From NCBI RefSeq assembly GCF_000220255.1, contig NZ_GL982513.1, positions 2,250,989 to 2,290,951 of the forward strand: 39,963 bases of DNA, in the 5' to 3' direction. Made by a program: the position numbers and the translations under genes. This stretch comes from Prevotella pallens ATCC 700821 (GTDB taxonomy: Bacteria; Bacteroidota; Bacteroidia; Bacteroidales; Bacteroidaceae). Each line of letters starts with the position of its first letter. Positions within the stretch are counted from its first letter, which is position 1. Below the pieces are notes generated by a model. The model had not been told where the DNA came from and searched no databases. It saw nothing but the letters and a program-made list of their open reading frames with translations. Positions 16,911 to 25,577 of this stretch are shown here, in pieces.

Positions 16911-18428
16911 TTAACCTAACACTTCGATGGCTTTATGCAAACGATGCAAGGTTTCTTCTTTTCCAAGAAAGGCAGAGATGTCGAACATTCCTGGTCCTTT
17001 TCCAATACCAACAAGAGCTAAGCGGAATGCATTCATTACATCACCAAGCTTATACTCTTTATCTTCTACCCACTTCATTACGATAGTTTCCTGATTCTCT
17101 ACACTGAAATCGCTTATATCAGCCAGAATTTGAGAAAGCTCTGTCATTTGTTTCGCAGAATATTCCTTCCAGCGTTTCTTTACAGTTTTGGCATCGTATT
17201 GAGTTGGAGGTATAAAAAAGAAAGAACAAAGCTCCCAAAGCTCGTGCACAAAATTTACACGGTCTTTCATTAAATGGACCACCTCTGTAACTTGTGTCAT
17301 TGTTGCATCTACACCATTGTTGGCAACAATTGGAGCAAAAAGATCGGCAATCTCTTCATCACTCTTATGTAAAATATACTCATGGTTGAACCAAATACCT
17401 TTTTGATAGTCGAATTTAGCTCCACTTTTAGAACATTTCGTGATATCAAATGCCTGTACTAGTTCATCGAGCGTAAAGAGTTCTTGCTCTGTTCCTGGAT
17501 TCCAACCTAATAGTGCAAGGAAGTTAACTACAGCTTCAGGGAAGTATCCACTTTCTCTATAGCCCGAACTAATCTCTCCAGTCTTGGGATCTTGCCATTC
17601 TAAAGGAAATACAGGAAATCCTAAGCGGTCTCCATCGCGTTTACTCAGCTTACCTTTTCCTTCTGGCTTCAGTAATAATGGAAGATGTGCAAAGCGTGGC
17701 ATAGAATCTTCCCAACCGAAAGCACGGTACAACAGTACATGTAAAGGGGCACTTGGCAACCATTCTTCGCCACGAATAACGTGGCTTATTTCCATTAAAT
17801 GGTCGTCTACGATATTGGCTAGATGATAGGTTGGTAATTCGTCTGCACTCTTATACAATACTTTGTCATCAAGTATATCAGTCTTGATACACACATCGCC
17901 ACGAATCATATCGTCGACGTGAACATCTGTTCCTGGTTCTATTTTGAAACGAACAACATACTGTTCACCATCGTCTATCATTCTTTTAACTTCATCTTCA
18001 GTAAGTGTGAGCGAGTTGCGCATCTGCATACGAGTACGGGCATCGTATTGGAAATTTGCAATTTCGTTTCGTTTGGCTTCCAACTCTTCTGGAGTGTCGA
18101 ATGCTATATATGCTTTACCCTTATCTAACAGCTGATTTACATAAGTTTTATATATATCACGCCTTTCACTTTGACGATAAGGTCCATAATGTCCGCCAAA
18201 GGTTACACCTTCATCAAACTTAATTCCTAGCCAATGAAAGGCTTCTACAATATATTCTTCTGCTCCAGGAACAAAACGATTAGAGTCGGTATCTTCTATT
18301 CTAAATACGAAATCGCCATTATGTTGGCGCGCAAAGAGATAGTTATATAAAGCCGTACGTACGCCACCAATATGCAATGGTCCCGTAGGACTAGGTGCAA
18401 AGCGTACTCTTACTTTTCTTTCTGCCAT
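16911..18428 (-). CDS. gltX: Glutamate--tRNA ligase
   Basis: A cytosolic class I synthetase that charges tRNA-Glu. The start at 18428 gives 505 residues beginning [20 protein letters not shown], the normal family N-terminus. An in-frame extension to 18644 would add 72 residues rich in Cys, Asn and Lys with no family similarity and running across the promoter, so it is rejected. The HIGH-type motif is HIGG (19-22) and the KMSKS-type motif is KLSKR (260-264). [13 protein letters not shown] (218-230) is the conserved glutamyl/glutaminyl subclass segment. A -7-like TATTTTTG lies at 18450-18457 on the minus strand, close to the start. It is the first gene of the probable gltX-waaA-zinc ribbon-trpS operon. 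Confidence 0.95.
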   Translation of the reverse strand: MAERKVRVRFAPSPTGPLHIGGVRTALYNYLFARQHNGDFVFRIEDTDSNRFVPGAEEYIVEAFHWLGIKFDEGVTFGGHYGPYRQSERRDIYKTYVNQLLDKGKAYIAFDTPEELEAKRNEIANFQYDARTRMQMRNSLTLTEDEVKRMIDDGEQYVVRFKIEPGTDVHVDDMIRGDVCIKTDILDDKVLYKSADELPTYHLANIVDDHLMEISHVIRGEEWLPSAPLHVLLYRAFGWEDSMPRFAHLPLLLKPEGKGKLSKRDGDRLGFPVFPLEWQDPKTGEISSGYRESGYFPEAVVNFLALLGWNPGTEQELFTLDELVQAFDITKCSKSGAKFDYQKGIWFNHEYILHKSDEEIADLFAPIVANNGVDATMTQVTEVVHLMKDRVNFVHELWELCSFFFIPPTQYDAKTVKKRWKEYSAKQMTELSQILADISDFSVENQETIVMKWVEDKEYKLGDVMNAFRLALVGIGKGPGMFDISAFLGKEETLHRLHKAIEVLG

Positions 18429-18449
18429 TGTTAAAATTAAAATTTTGTG

Positions 18450-18457
18450 CAAAAATA
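18450..18457 (-). promoter_or_regulatory. Candidate -7 promoter element for gltX
   Basis: On the minus strand TATTTTTG fits TAnnTTTG and lies 21 nt upstream of the chosen gltX ATG. This supports the shorter start, since the longer reading would place the promoter inside the gene. No clear -33 box was found. Confidence 0.45.
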
Positions 18458-18703
18458 AGCATTTTTTTCGATTATAAGGCTTTTTTTTTGTATTTTCGCA
18501 TACTGATATTGGAATGGACAAGATAGGTCTCTTTCCTTTAAGCGATACATTCGAGGTATTATTACACAAAAATACACTCGCACAGTTTATAAGAATGAAT
18601 TTACAGAAAGAAAGAATAACAGTGCAATAAAGAGAGTTCCACATTATTAGTATGTTTCTCTATAAGCAAACAATATAATCTTCCCACAAAATAACGAATA
18701 AAG

Positions 18704-20755
18704 ATGATAAAATTTATCCAATCCGACAATATTATCTGGCGCAGTCATATTGCAAGAGCTATATTGGTGTTAATTACAACAGCTATTATTATAGTCTTTC
18801 TGCCACGAACTCAAGGCAAAATGTATCACTACGACGAGGGAAAGCCGTGGATGTATGGACAGCTTATTGCTAAATTCGACTTCCCTATATTTAAGAGTGA
18901 AGAGACTATAAAAGAAGAGCGTGACTCCATAATGAAGACTTTTGTCCCTTATTTTAATTTAAACGAGAATATTGGACGTAAAAAGGTAGAGCAATTCCGT
19001 AATGACTATAAGAATGGAATACCAGGATTGCCAGTTGAATATGTGAATATTGTAGCGCAAAAGTTACAAGAGTTATACGATATGGGTATCGTAAACCCAG
19101 TAAACTTTACTTCTTTAGTAAAAGATAGTAATAATATGGTGCATATCGTAGAAGGAAAGCAAGCTATAAGCAAGCCAGTTAAGCAACTTCTCACAACGCT
19201 TGGTGCTTACGAGAACCTTTTTACTACACCGCAATTAAGCACTAAACGTTCTGTTTTACAGCAATGCAACCTGAACGAATACATTGAACCAAACCTTATT
19301 TACGATAAGAATCGTAGTGAGAGTGAGATGAACGACCTGCTAAGTTTGATACCGCAGGCTTCTGGTATGGTATTAGAAGGACAACGAATTATAGATCGTG
19401 GCGATATTGTTGATGCACACACATATCGTGTTCTTAATTCCTTCGAACAAGCTACTGAGAAACGTAATGAAACAAAAGACCAAATAACGTTCACACTCTT
19501 AGGACAAACTATTTACGTCTTAATACTTGTTGTCTTGTTTACGCTCTACATTGCGCTATTCCGTACAGATTACTTTGACAAGCCTGGCTCTATCTTATTC
19601 TTATACGCCCTACTTATTATTTTTCCAATAATAACTTCGTTAATGATAAAACACAACATTTTCAGTATCTATATTGTTCCTTTCGCAATGGCGCCCATAT
19701 TCGTTCGGGTGTTTATGGACTCGCGAACAGCATTCATTTCTTATGCCGTAACAATTTTGCTTTCGGCTGTTGCTGTGCGATACCAATACGAATTTATTGT
19801 GGTTCAACTTGTAGGTGGGCTTATTGCTATCTTTTCTCTACGCGAATTATCCAAACGTAGTCAGATATTTCTCACGGCTTTACTCGTTACTTTTGGTTCT
19901 GCTGCCATTTATTTGGCTCTTCAGCTAATACAAGCAGACGATTTTTCAAAACTTGATGGGTCTATGTATTTCCACATTGGAGTTAATGGATTCTTCCTCC
20001 TCTTTACTTATCCTTTAATGCTGATTATCGAAAAACTATTCGGTTTTGTTTCTACTGTAACTATGTTCGAGCTTTCTAACACTAATAACGAACTGTTGCG
20101 GAAACTGAGTGAGGTGGCTCCTGGAACATTTCAACATTCTATTACTGTAGGAAATCTTGGAGTTGAGATTGCTAATAAAATTCATGCTAAAGGGCAACTC
20201 GTACGTACTGGAGCATTATACCATGACATCGGCAAAATGGTAAACCCTGTATTCTTTACCGAAAATCAAGCTGGTGTTAATCCACATGATAAGATTTCAG
20301 ACTTAGAAAGTGCTAAAATAATTATTGGACATGTTACCGAAGGACTTAAATTGGCAGAGAAATATAACTTACCAAATGTTATAAAAGAATTTATTACCAC
20401 GCATCACGGACAAGGATTGGTTAAGTATTTCTACATAAACTATAAGAATGCACACCCCGATGAGGAGATAGACGATGCACCATTCCGCTATCCAGGTCCT
20501 AATCCGTGGACACGCGAGCAAGCTATACTTATGATGTGCGACACCGTTGAAGCTGCTTCGCGCTCACTTTCCGAATATACAGAAGAGAGTATAAGCAACT
20601 TAGTGAATAAGTTGATAGATGCACAGATGGCCAATGGTTTCTTTACCGATTGTCCTATTACGTTCCGCGATGTTAGCATAGCAAAACAAGTGCTTATTGA
20701 ACGTCTGAAATCTATTTATCATACACGAATTCAATATCCTGAATTAAAATCGTAG
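18704..20755 (+). CDS. 7TM-HD family membrane phosphohydrolase, PgpH-like
   Basis: A 683-residue membrane protein with the 7TMR-HD architecture: one N-terminal transmembrane helix (~15-34), an extracytoplasmic 7TMR-HDED-type domain (~40-260), a seven-helix membrane block (~262-450) and a cytoplasmic HD domain (~470-675). Metal ligands are present: H478 (FQHSI), H507/D508 in the HDIGK motif, H543 (IGHVTEG) and H567/H568 (TTHHGQG). Characterised relatives such as Listeria PgpH hydrolyse cyclic di-AMP. That activity is inferred here, not shown. The stop overlaps the priA GTG by one base, so the two are probably translated from one mRNA. The gene diverges from gltX across a 275-bp spacer. Confidence 0.88.
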   Translation: MIKFIQSDNIIWRSHIARAILVLITTAIIIVFLPRTQGKMYHYDEGKPWMYGQLIAKFDFPIFKSEETIKEERDSIMKTFVPYFNLNENIGRKKVEQFRNDYKNGIPGLPVEYVNIVAQKLQELYDMGIVNPVNFTSLVKDSNNMVHIVEGKQAISKPVKQLLTTLGAYENLFTTPQLSTKRSVLQQCNLNEYIEPNLIYDKNRSESEMNDLLSLIPQASGMVLEGQRIIDRGDIVDAHTYRVLNSFEQATEKRNETKDQITFTLLGQTIYVLILVVLFTLYIALFRTDYFDKPGSILFLYALLIIFPIITSLMIKHNIFSIYIVPFAMAPIFVRVFMDSRTAFISYAVTILLSAVAVRYQYEFIVVQLVGGLIAIFSLRELSKRSQIFLTALLVTFGSAAIYLALQLIQADDFSKLDGSMYFHIGVNGFFLLFTYPLMLIIEKLFGFVSTVTMFELSNTNNELLRKLSEVAPGTFQHSITVGNLGVEIANKIHAKGQLVRTGALYHDIGKMVNPVFFTENQAGVNPHDKISDLESAKIIIGHVTEGLKLAEKYNLPNVIKEFITTHHGQGLVKYFYINYKNAHPDEEIDDAPFRYPGPNPWTREQAILMMCDTVEAASRSLSEYTEESISNLVNKLIDAQMANGFFTDCPITFRDVSIAKQVLIERLKSIYHTRIQYPELKS

Positions 20756-23079
20756 TGAGATACGTAGAAGTTATTCTGCCCCTTCCGCTTGAAGGCACTT
20801 TTACGTATGTTGTGCCCGATGCATTACTCGATAAGGTAGTGCCATGTGTACGGTTGCTGGTTCCTTTCGGCAAAACAAAGACTTATATAGGTATATGTGA
20901 TACCTATCCCTCCGACCACCCAAATAACAATGATGATAATGATGGAATAAAATATAAAGCTATTCTTGCAATACTTGATGACGGTCCGGTGTTATTGCCA
21001 CAACAATTACAACTTTGGCACTGGATTGCCAACTACTATATGTCGCCCATTGGCGATGTTTATAAAGCTGCATTGCCATCTGGACTAAAGGGAGAGGATA
21101 CTTATAAGCCGCACACCGAAGTGTATGTTTGCTTGGGAAAACAATTCCGTGGCGAACAAGAGCTACACATTGCACTCGATGGTCTTGCTCGTGCTACAAA
21201 ACAACAAAAGGTGCTGATGTCTTATTTAGAGTTAAGTGGTATTGCTAATGTTCCTGAATTGGTTTCCACTGATGTAACTCAGACTAACAACAAACAGCAT
21301 AATCAACTGAGAGCTGTGTCAAAAGACGAACTTAGAAATACCACTCATTGTTCGTTAGCCATAATAAATAGTCTAATAGAGAAAGGCATTCTACAAACCT
21401 ATCGTAAAGAAGTTAGTAGGCTAAACAATGGTTATGACAAGCTACAACCCAATGCCATTCACGCTCTGAACGATGCACAGACCATTGCATACGACAAAAT
21501 TCTGTTGCAGATGATGGCACACAATGTTACCCTTCTTCATGGTGTTACCTCATCAGGAAAAACCGAAATCTACATACATCTTATTTTTAAAGCACTTCAG
21601 GAGCATAAGCAGGTGTTATATTTGCTGCCAGAAATAGCATTAACGGTGCAAATCACCAATCGGCTACGTTGTGTTTTTGGCGATAAGCTTGGTATATATC
21701 ATAGTAGATACAACGATGAAGAGCGTGTAGAAATATGGCAGAAACAACTCTCTAATGAGCCTTACGAAGTGATTCTTGGTGCACGAAGTGCAGTGTTCTT
21801 ACCATTTCAACGATTGGGATTAGTGATTATAGACGAGGAACACGAAAATAGCTTCAAGCAACAAGACCCTGCTCCACGCTATCACGCACGGTCGGTTGCT
21901 ATTGTTTTGGCACAAATGTACGGAGCTAAAACACTGTTAGGCACTGCAACTCCATCTATAGAGAGCTACAGAAATGCTCAATTGGGAAAGTATGGTTTGG
22001 TTACGTTATCGCAAAGGTATAAAGATATTCAGTTACCAACGATAGAGGTTGTGGATATTAAAGACCTTCGACGACGTAAGCTAATGTCAGGACCATTTTC
22101 TCCACGTTTGATTGCTGCTGTGAGAAATGCTCTACAACGTGGAGAACAAGCTATTCTCTTTCAGAATAGACGTGGATTTGCGCCTATGATTGAATGCCGT
22201 ACTTGTGGGTGGGTGCCACATTGCCCCAACTGCGATGTGTCTTTAACTTATCACAAAAGTATGAACGTGCTTACCTGCCATTATTGTGGCTACACCGAAC
22301 GAGTACCCGAACAATGCCCTAACTGCGAAAGTAAAGATATTAAAGGGCGTGGCTATGGTACGGAAAAAATAGAAGATGAGATTATGGAGGTGTTTCCTGA
22401 TGCTCGCATAGCACGTATGGACTTAGATACAACTCGTACAAAGAATGCATACGAACGTCTGATAAATGATTTCTCGGCTGGTAAAACCAATTTACTTATA
22501 GGAACACAAATGGTATCAAAAGGATTAGATTTCGACCACGTATCGGTTGTGGGTATTCTCGATGCCGACAATATGTTGAACTATCCCGACTTTAGAGCCT
22601 ACGAACACGCTTTTACTATGATGGCGCAAGTTAGTGGACGTGCTGGCAGAAAAGGTAAACAAGGTTTAGTTATTTTGCAAACAAAAAAACCAGAGCTACC
22701 TGTTATTCAACAAGTAGTGAACAATAGTTATACAGCTTTCTATAAATCGCAACTCGAAGAACGTACAGCTTTTCATTATCCACCGTTTTTCCACCTTATA
22801 TATATATACATCAAACATCGTAACAACGATATTGTTGAATCGGCAAGCATGGAACTTGGCTCACGCATTCACGAGATATTTGGCAATAGAGTGCTGGGAC
22901 CCGATAAACCAACAGTGGCACGTGTTAAAACATTGCACATACGAAAGATAATGCTGAAATTAGAAAACGGAATTGATTACAAACTTGCAAAGCAGTATTT
23001 GCGTTCTATACGAGACACTATGATGAAAGAAAAACGATATGGAGCGCTAACTATCTACTTCGATGTAGACCCCTTATAA
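20755..23079 (+). CDS. priA: Primosomal protein N' (replication restart helicase PriA)
   Basis: A 774-residue superfamily 2 helicase that recognises stalled forks and reloads the replicative helicase. The N-terminal 3'-DNA-binding domain spans ~1-110. Helicase motifs follow: Walker A GVTSSGKT (263-270), DEEH (360-363), GTATPS (396-401) and, near the C-terminal half, GTQMVSKGLDF and VSGRAGRKGKQG. Eight cysteines (481, 484, 490, 493, 508, 511, 521, 524) form the two zinc sites typical of PriA. The start is a GTG at 20755 sharing its first base with the upstream stop codon. No in-frame ATG nearby would retain the conserved start MRYVEVILPLPL. All key residues look intact. Confidence 0.96.
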   Translation: MRYVEVILPLPLEGTFTYVVPDALLDKVVPCVRLLVPFGKTKTYIGICDTYPSDHPNNNDDNDGIKYKAILAILDDGPVLLPQQLQLWHWIANYYMSPIGDVYKAALPSGLKGEDTYKPHTEVYVCLGKQFRGEQELHIALDGLARATKQQKVLMSYLELSGIANVPELVSTDVTQTNNKQHNQLRAVSKDELRNTTHCSLAIINSLIEKGILQTYRKEVSRLNNGYDKLQPNAIHALNDAQTIAYDKILLQMMAHNVTLLHGVTSSGKTEIYIHLIFKALQEHKQVLYLLPEIALTVQITNRLRCVFGDKLGIYHSRYNDEERVEIWQKQLSNEPYEVILGARSAVFLPFQRLGLVIIDEEHENSFKQQDPAPRYHARSVAIVLAQMYGAKTLLGTATPSIESYRNAQLGKYGLVTLSQRYKDIQLPTIEVVDIKDLRRRKLMSGPFSPRLIAAVRNALQRGEQAILFQNRRGFAPMIECRTCGWVPHCPNCDVSLTYHKSMNVLTCHYCGYTERVPEQCPNCESKDIKGRGYGTEKIEDEIMEVFPDARIARMDLDTTRTKNAYERLINDFSAGKTNLLIGTQMVSKGLDFDHVSVVGILDADNMLNYPDFRAYEHAFTMMAQVSGRAGRKGKQGLVILQTKKPELPVIQQVVNNSYTAFYKSQLEERTAFHYPPFFHLIYIYIKHRNNDIVESASMELGSRIHEIFGNRVLGPDKPTVARVKTLHIRKIMLKLENGIDYKLAKQYLRSIRDTMMKEKRYGALTIYFDVDPL

Positions 23080-23210
23080 GTGTAAATATAATTGTAAAGC
23101 ACAAACTGTAGCATTAATAAATTTAGTATAATATGCTACGGAAAATACATATAACATCTTGTTCCAATAATCGCTTAATTACACATATTGAGAAAATATG
23201 TGCAAATTAA

Positions 23211-23242
23211 TTTGGTAGAATAGAACAATCAATATAACTTTG
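23211..23242 (+). promoter_or_regulatory. Bacteroidetes-type promoter of the FadL-like gene
   Basis: TTTG (23211-23214) and TAACTTTG (23235-23242), separated by 20 bp, match the -33/-7 consensus of the Bacteroidetes housekeeping sigma factor. Transcription should begin about 35 nt before the ATG at 23283. Confidence 0.75.
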
Positions 23243-23282
23243 CAGCCAATTTCAAACATATTAATACAAGAAAAGTTAAATT

Positions 23283-24800
23283 ATGAAACTGAAATCATTA
23301 ACCCTAATGCTTGCTTTATCTGTATCAGCAACGAGTATTAAGGCTGGCGGATTACTTACAAATACAAATCAAAGTATAGCATTTTTGCGTAGCTTGGCAC
23401 GCGATGGTGCAATTGGCATAGATGGAGTCTACTCTAACCCTGCTGGTGTTGCTTTCTTACCAATGGGACTTCACCTCTCGCTCAGCGTGCAAAATGTTTA
23501 TCAAACTCGTACCATCAATTCTGGCTTAACCATTCCAGCATTGCAAGGCTCTCCTTTCTATCAACCTTTCAAGCTGAATGGTGGAAACGATAATGGTGTT
23601 AAAGAGTTTAAAGGAAAAGCTTCGGTGCCTATTCTACCATCGTTCCAAATTGCTAAGAACTACGAAAAATGGGGATTCCAATTGGGCTTTGGTATAGTAG
23701 GTGGTGGCGGTAAGGCGACATTCAACTCTGGGCTTCCAACCTTCGAACGCCAAATTGCACTTATTCCGGCTTTGCTCGCCAAACAAGGATTCGGCTCTAC
23801 CACACCTGCATACAGTGTAAGTAGCTACATTCACGGACAGCAATACGACTTCGGATTGCAGTTGGGTGCGACATATAAAATAAACGAAAACTTAGCTGTT
23901 TACGGTGGAGCACGATTCAACTACATATACAACAAGTACGAAGGTAACATTATAGGTATATCTGCCAACATTAACGGACAGATGGAAAACCTATACGACT
24001 ATTTTGGTACAAAGGCTAATGCGCTTACACAGTTGGCTATTCAGAGTCAGCAAATGGCAAATCAGGCTACTAATCCTGCCGATAAAGCACGATACGAAGG
24101 TGCTGCAAAACAATATCAAGCTGGTGCCGATAAGCTAAACAGGACTAAAGAAGACTTTGCCGATAAGTATTTAGATTGTACACAACGTGGTTGGGGAATT
24201 ACACCTATCATTGGTATTGATTATAAAACAGGACGATGGAACTTTGCGGCGCACTATGAATTTACTACCAAATTTAACATTGAAAACAACACAAAGCGCG
24301 ACGATACTGGACAATTTAAAGATGGTGTGAACACTCCGAACGACCTCCCTGGATTGCTTTCGATAGGTGCACAGTACGAAGTGTTAGACAATTTGCGCCT
24401 CTTGGCTGGCTATCACTACTATTTCGACAAAGATGCACGTATGGCTAACAACAAGCAGCGATTGCTTTCGAGCAACACACGCGAGTATCTTGCTGGTATA
24501 GAATGGGACGTTAAACCTGGTGTTACTCTGAGCGCTGGTGCACAACGCACTAAATACGGATTGGGCGATGGTAGCTATCTTTCCGACCTCAGTTTCGTAA
24601 CAAGTAGCTATAGCATTGGTCTCGGTGCAAAAATTAAGGTGGCAAAGAATGCTCATCTAAACATTGCCTACTTCTTTACAAACTACGAAAAATTCGACAA
24701 GACATACGAATCGACTATCAAAGAAGTAAAAGTGCAAAACACCGACCAGTTTACACGTAGCAATAAAGTATTCGGTGTCGGGCTAGATATAGACCTTTAA
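23283..24800 (+). CDS. OmpP1/FadL-family outer-membrane transport protein
   Basis: A 505-residue outer-membrane beta-barrel. The signal peptide (about 1-21, ending IKA) is followed by GGLLTNTNQSIAFLRSLARD and GVYSNPAGVAFLP (~48-60), the N-terminal hatch motif typical of FadL/TodX/OmpP1 porins that take up long-chain fatty acids or other hydrophobic molecules. Regular alternating beta strands continue to a C-terminal DL. Residues ~232-300 form an Ala/Gln/Lys-rich stretch predicted as helical (LTQLAIQSQQMANQA, then AAKQYQAGADKLN). This looks like an insertion into an extracellular loop. It has its own promoter (TTTG-N20-TAACTTTG) and long-stem terminator, so it is probably monocistronic. The substrate is not deducible. 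Confidence 0.88.
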   Translation: MKLKSLTLMLALSVSATSIKAGGLLTNTNQSIAFLRSLARDGAIGIDGVYSNPAGVAFLPMGLHLSLSVQNVYQTRTINSGLTIPALQGSPFYQPFKLNGGNDNGVKEFKGKASVPILPSFQIAKNYEKWGFQLGFGIVGGGGKATFNSGLPTFERQIALIPALLAKQGFGSTTPAYSVSSYIHGQQYDFGLQLGATYKINENLAVYGGARFNYIYNKYEGNIIGISANINGQMENLYDYFGTKANALTQLAIQSQQMANQATNPADKARYEGAAKQYQAGADKLNRTKEDFADKYLDCTQRGWGITPIIGIDYKTGRWNFAAHYEFTTKFNIENNTKRDDTGQFKDGVNTPNDLPGLLSIGAQYEVLDNLRLLAGYHYYFDKDARMANNKQRLLSSNTREYLAGIEWDVKPGVTLSAGAQRTKYGLGDGSYLSDLSFVTSSYSIGLGAKIKVAKNAHLNIAYFFTNYEKFDKTYESTIKEVKVQNTDQFTRSNKVFGVGLDIDL

Positions 24801-24847
24801 TGCTGTGTAACCAATATAGAGAATCTCTATATATATATTAATTACCC

Positions 24848-24926
24848 TAAGTAGGTGTTCAAAGAAGAAAAAAAGGAGCAAGACAATATTGCGCTTAACT
24901 TTGAACATCTACTTATTGTTTTTTTT
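24848..24926 (+). terminator. Long-stem terminator of the FadL-like gene
   Basis: TAAGTAGGTGTTCAAAG (24848-24864) pairs with CTTTGAACATCTACTTA (24899-24915) over 17 positions with one G-U wobble. The loop is 34 nt. Eight T follow at 24919-24926. The T run touches the left end of the inverted-repeat element at about 24925. Confidence 0.75.
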
Positions 24927-25127
24927 ACCCAAAGCAGTCATTAGACCACAATATGTATAGTTCCTACTACTATGGTATTGTTTCCTAACATCTTTTGTAT
25001 TCTTATCGACATCTTGTATGTCTTTGTAACTTGATATAGTCCACTACGCCTACGTTGCCAAGACAGACAATCTGCTCAATAGTAAAACAAAATATATTTA
25101 GACTCTAATGACCGATTTGGGTTAAAC
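24925..25127. mobile_element. MITE-like element with terminal inverted repeats, copy 2
   Basis: This is the second copy of the ~203-bp unit at 11891-12094, in the same orientation. The left end is TTACCCAAAGCAGTCATTAG. The right end, in reverse complement, reads TTTAACCCAAATCGGTCATT, giving ~20-bp inverted repeats with a few mismatches. The interior aligns without gaps to copy 1 at about 79% identity by eye. The minus strand contains an uninterrupted ~43-codon frame, but copy 1 has a stop within it and the changes are not concentrated at third codon positions. A protein is therefore unlikely. Confidence 0.55.
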
Positions 25128-25387
25128 CATAGAGAGCACTAAATTTGAATATACTATTAAACTCAAATTGTGGCTCAGTAGAAAATAGGTGAGGATATTT
25201 TTAAAAAGAACACAATTGTAATGGTTCTCACTCTTACACAGCACAAAACACTTTAATACATTCTTATTCAGCAGCTTACCATTATACCAGAATTAGAATA
25301 TAGCAGCATAAAAGAGTTTTTATTTCGCATCTGAACAAATATATTTCAGCCATCATAACATAACATCACAAAGGTAGTAGTTTGCTA

Positions 25388-25475
25388 TGATATCTAATTT
25401 GAAACTGACAGATATCTGAGACGAATGTTACAGATATCTGAGACGAATGTTACAGATATCTAAACGTAAGGCAAC
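25388..25475. repeat. Tandem array of 22-bp units with AGATATCT core, locus 2
   Basis: AGATATCT begins at 25410, 25432 and 25454, with a variant TGATATCT at 25388. The spacing is again exactly 22 bp. The spacers after the cores at 25410 and 25432 are identical (GAGACGAATGTTAC) and the outer ones differ. Read in reverse complement, locus 1 aligns with this array and both its flanks (for example GAAACTGAYAGATATCT, with Y being C or T), so the two arrays are homologous but inverted relative to each other. Confidence 0.85.
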
Positions 25476-25577
25476 CAACATCTACTAACTTTTCTAACCA
25501 CGTGAGAAAACCTCTTTGCTTAGCTAATAGCCCATAGTTGCCTACTTATAATTTCGGTGTTTATCTTTACTAAGCTA

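Larger units (their letters stand above)
24801..25577. other. Convergent gene-free region packed with repeats
   Basis: These 777 bp between the ends of the FadL-like gene (+) and the TonB receptor gene (-) have no credible ORF. They contain a perfect short palindrome (ATATAGAGA-A-TCTCTATAT, 24814-24832), the FadL terminator, the second inverted-repeat element and the second AGATATCT array. Confidence 0.65.

Noticed and set aside
18429..18644. N-terminal extension of gltX by 72 residues
   Set aside because: The extension has no synthetase-like sequence, covers a -7-like promoter box, and the start at 18428 gives the family's normal N-terminus and length.
23113..23145. GTAGCAT/ATGCTAC inverted repeat after priA, considered as a terminator
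   Set aside because: The stem is 7 bp and is followed by GGAAAATAC and not a T run.
24940..25120. A ~43-codon uninterrupted minus-strand frame inside element copy 2 (with LGNNTIVVGTIHIVV near its end)
   Set aside because: Copy 1 has a stop in the same frame, no start is conserved, and the changes between copies do not favour third codon positions.
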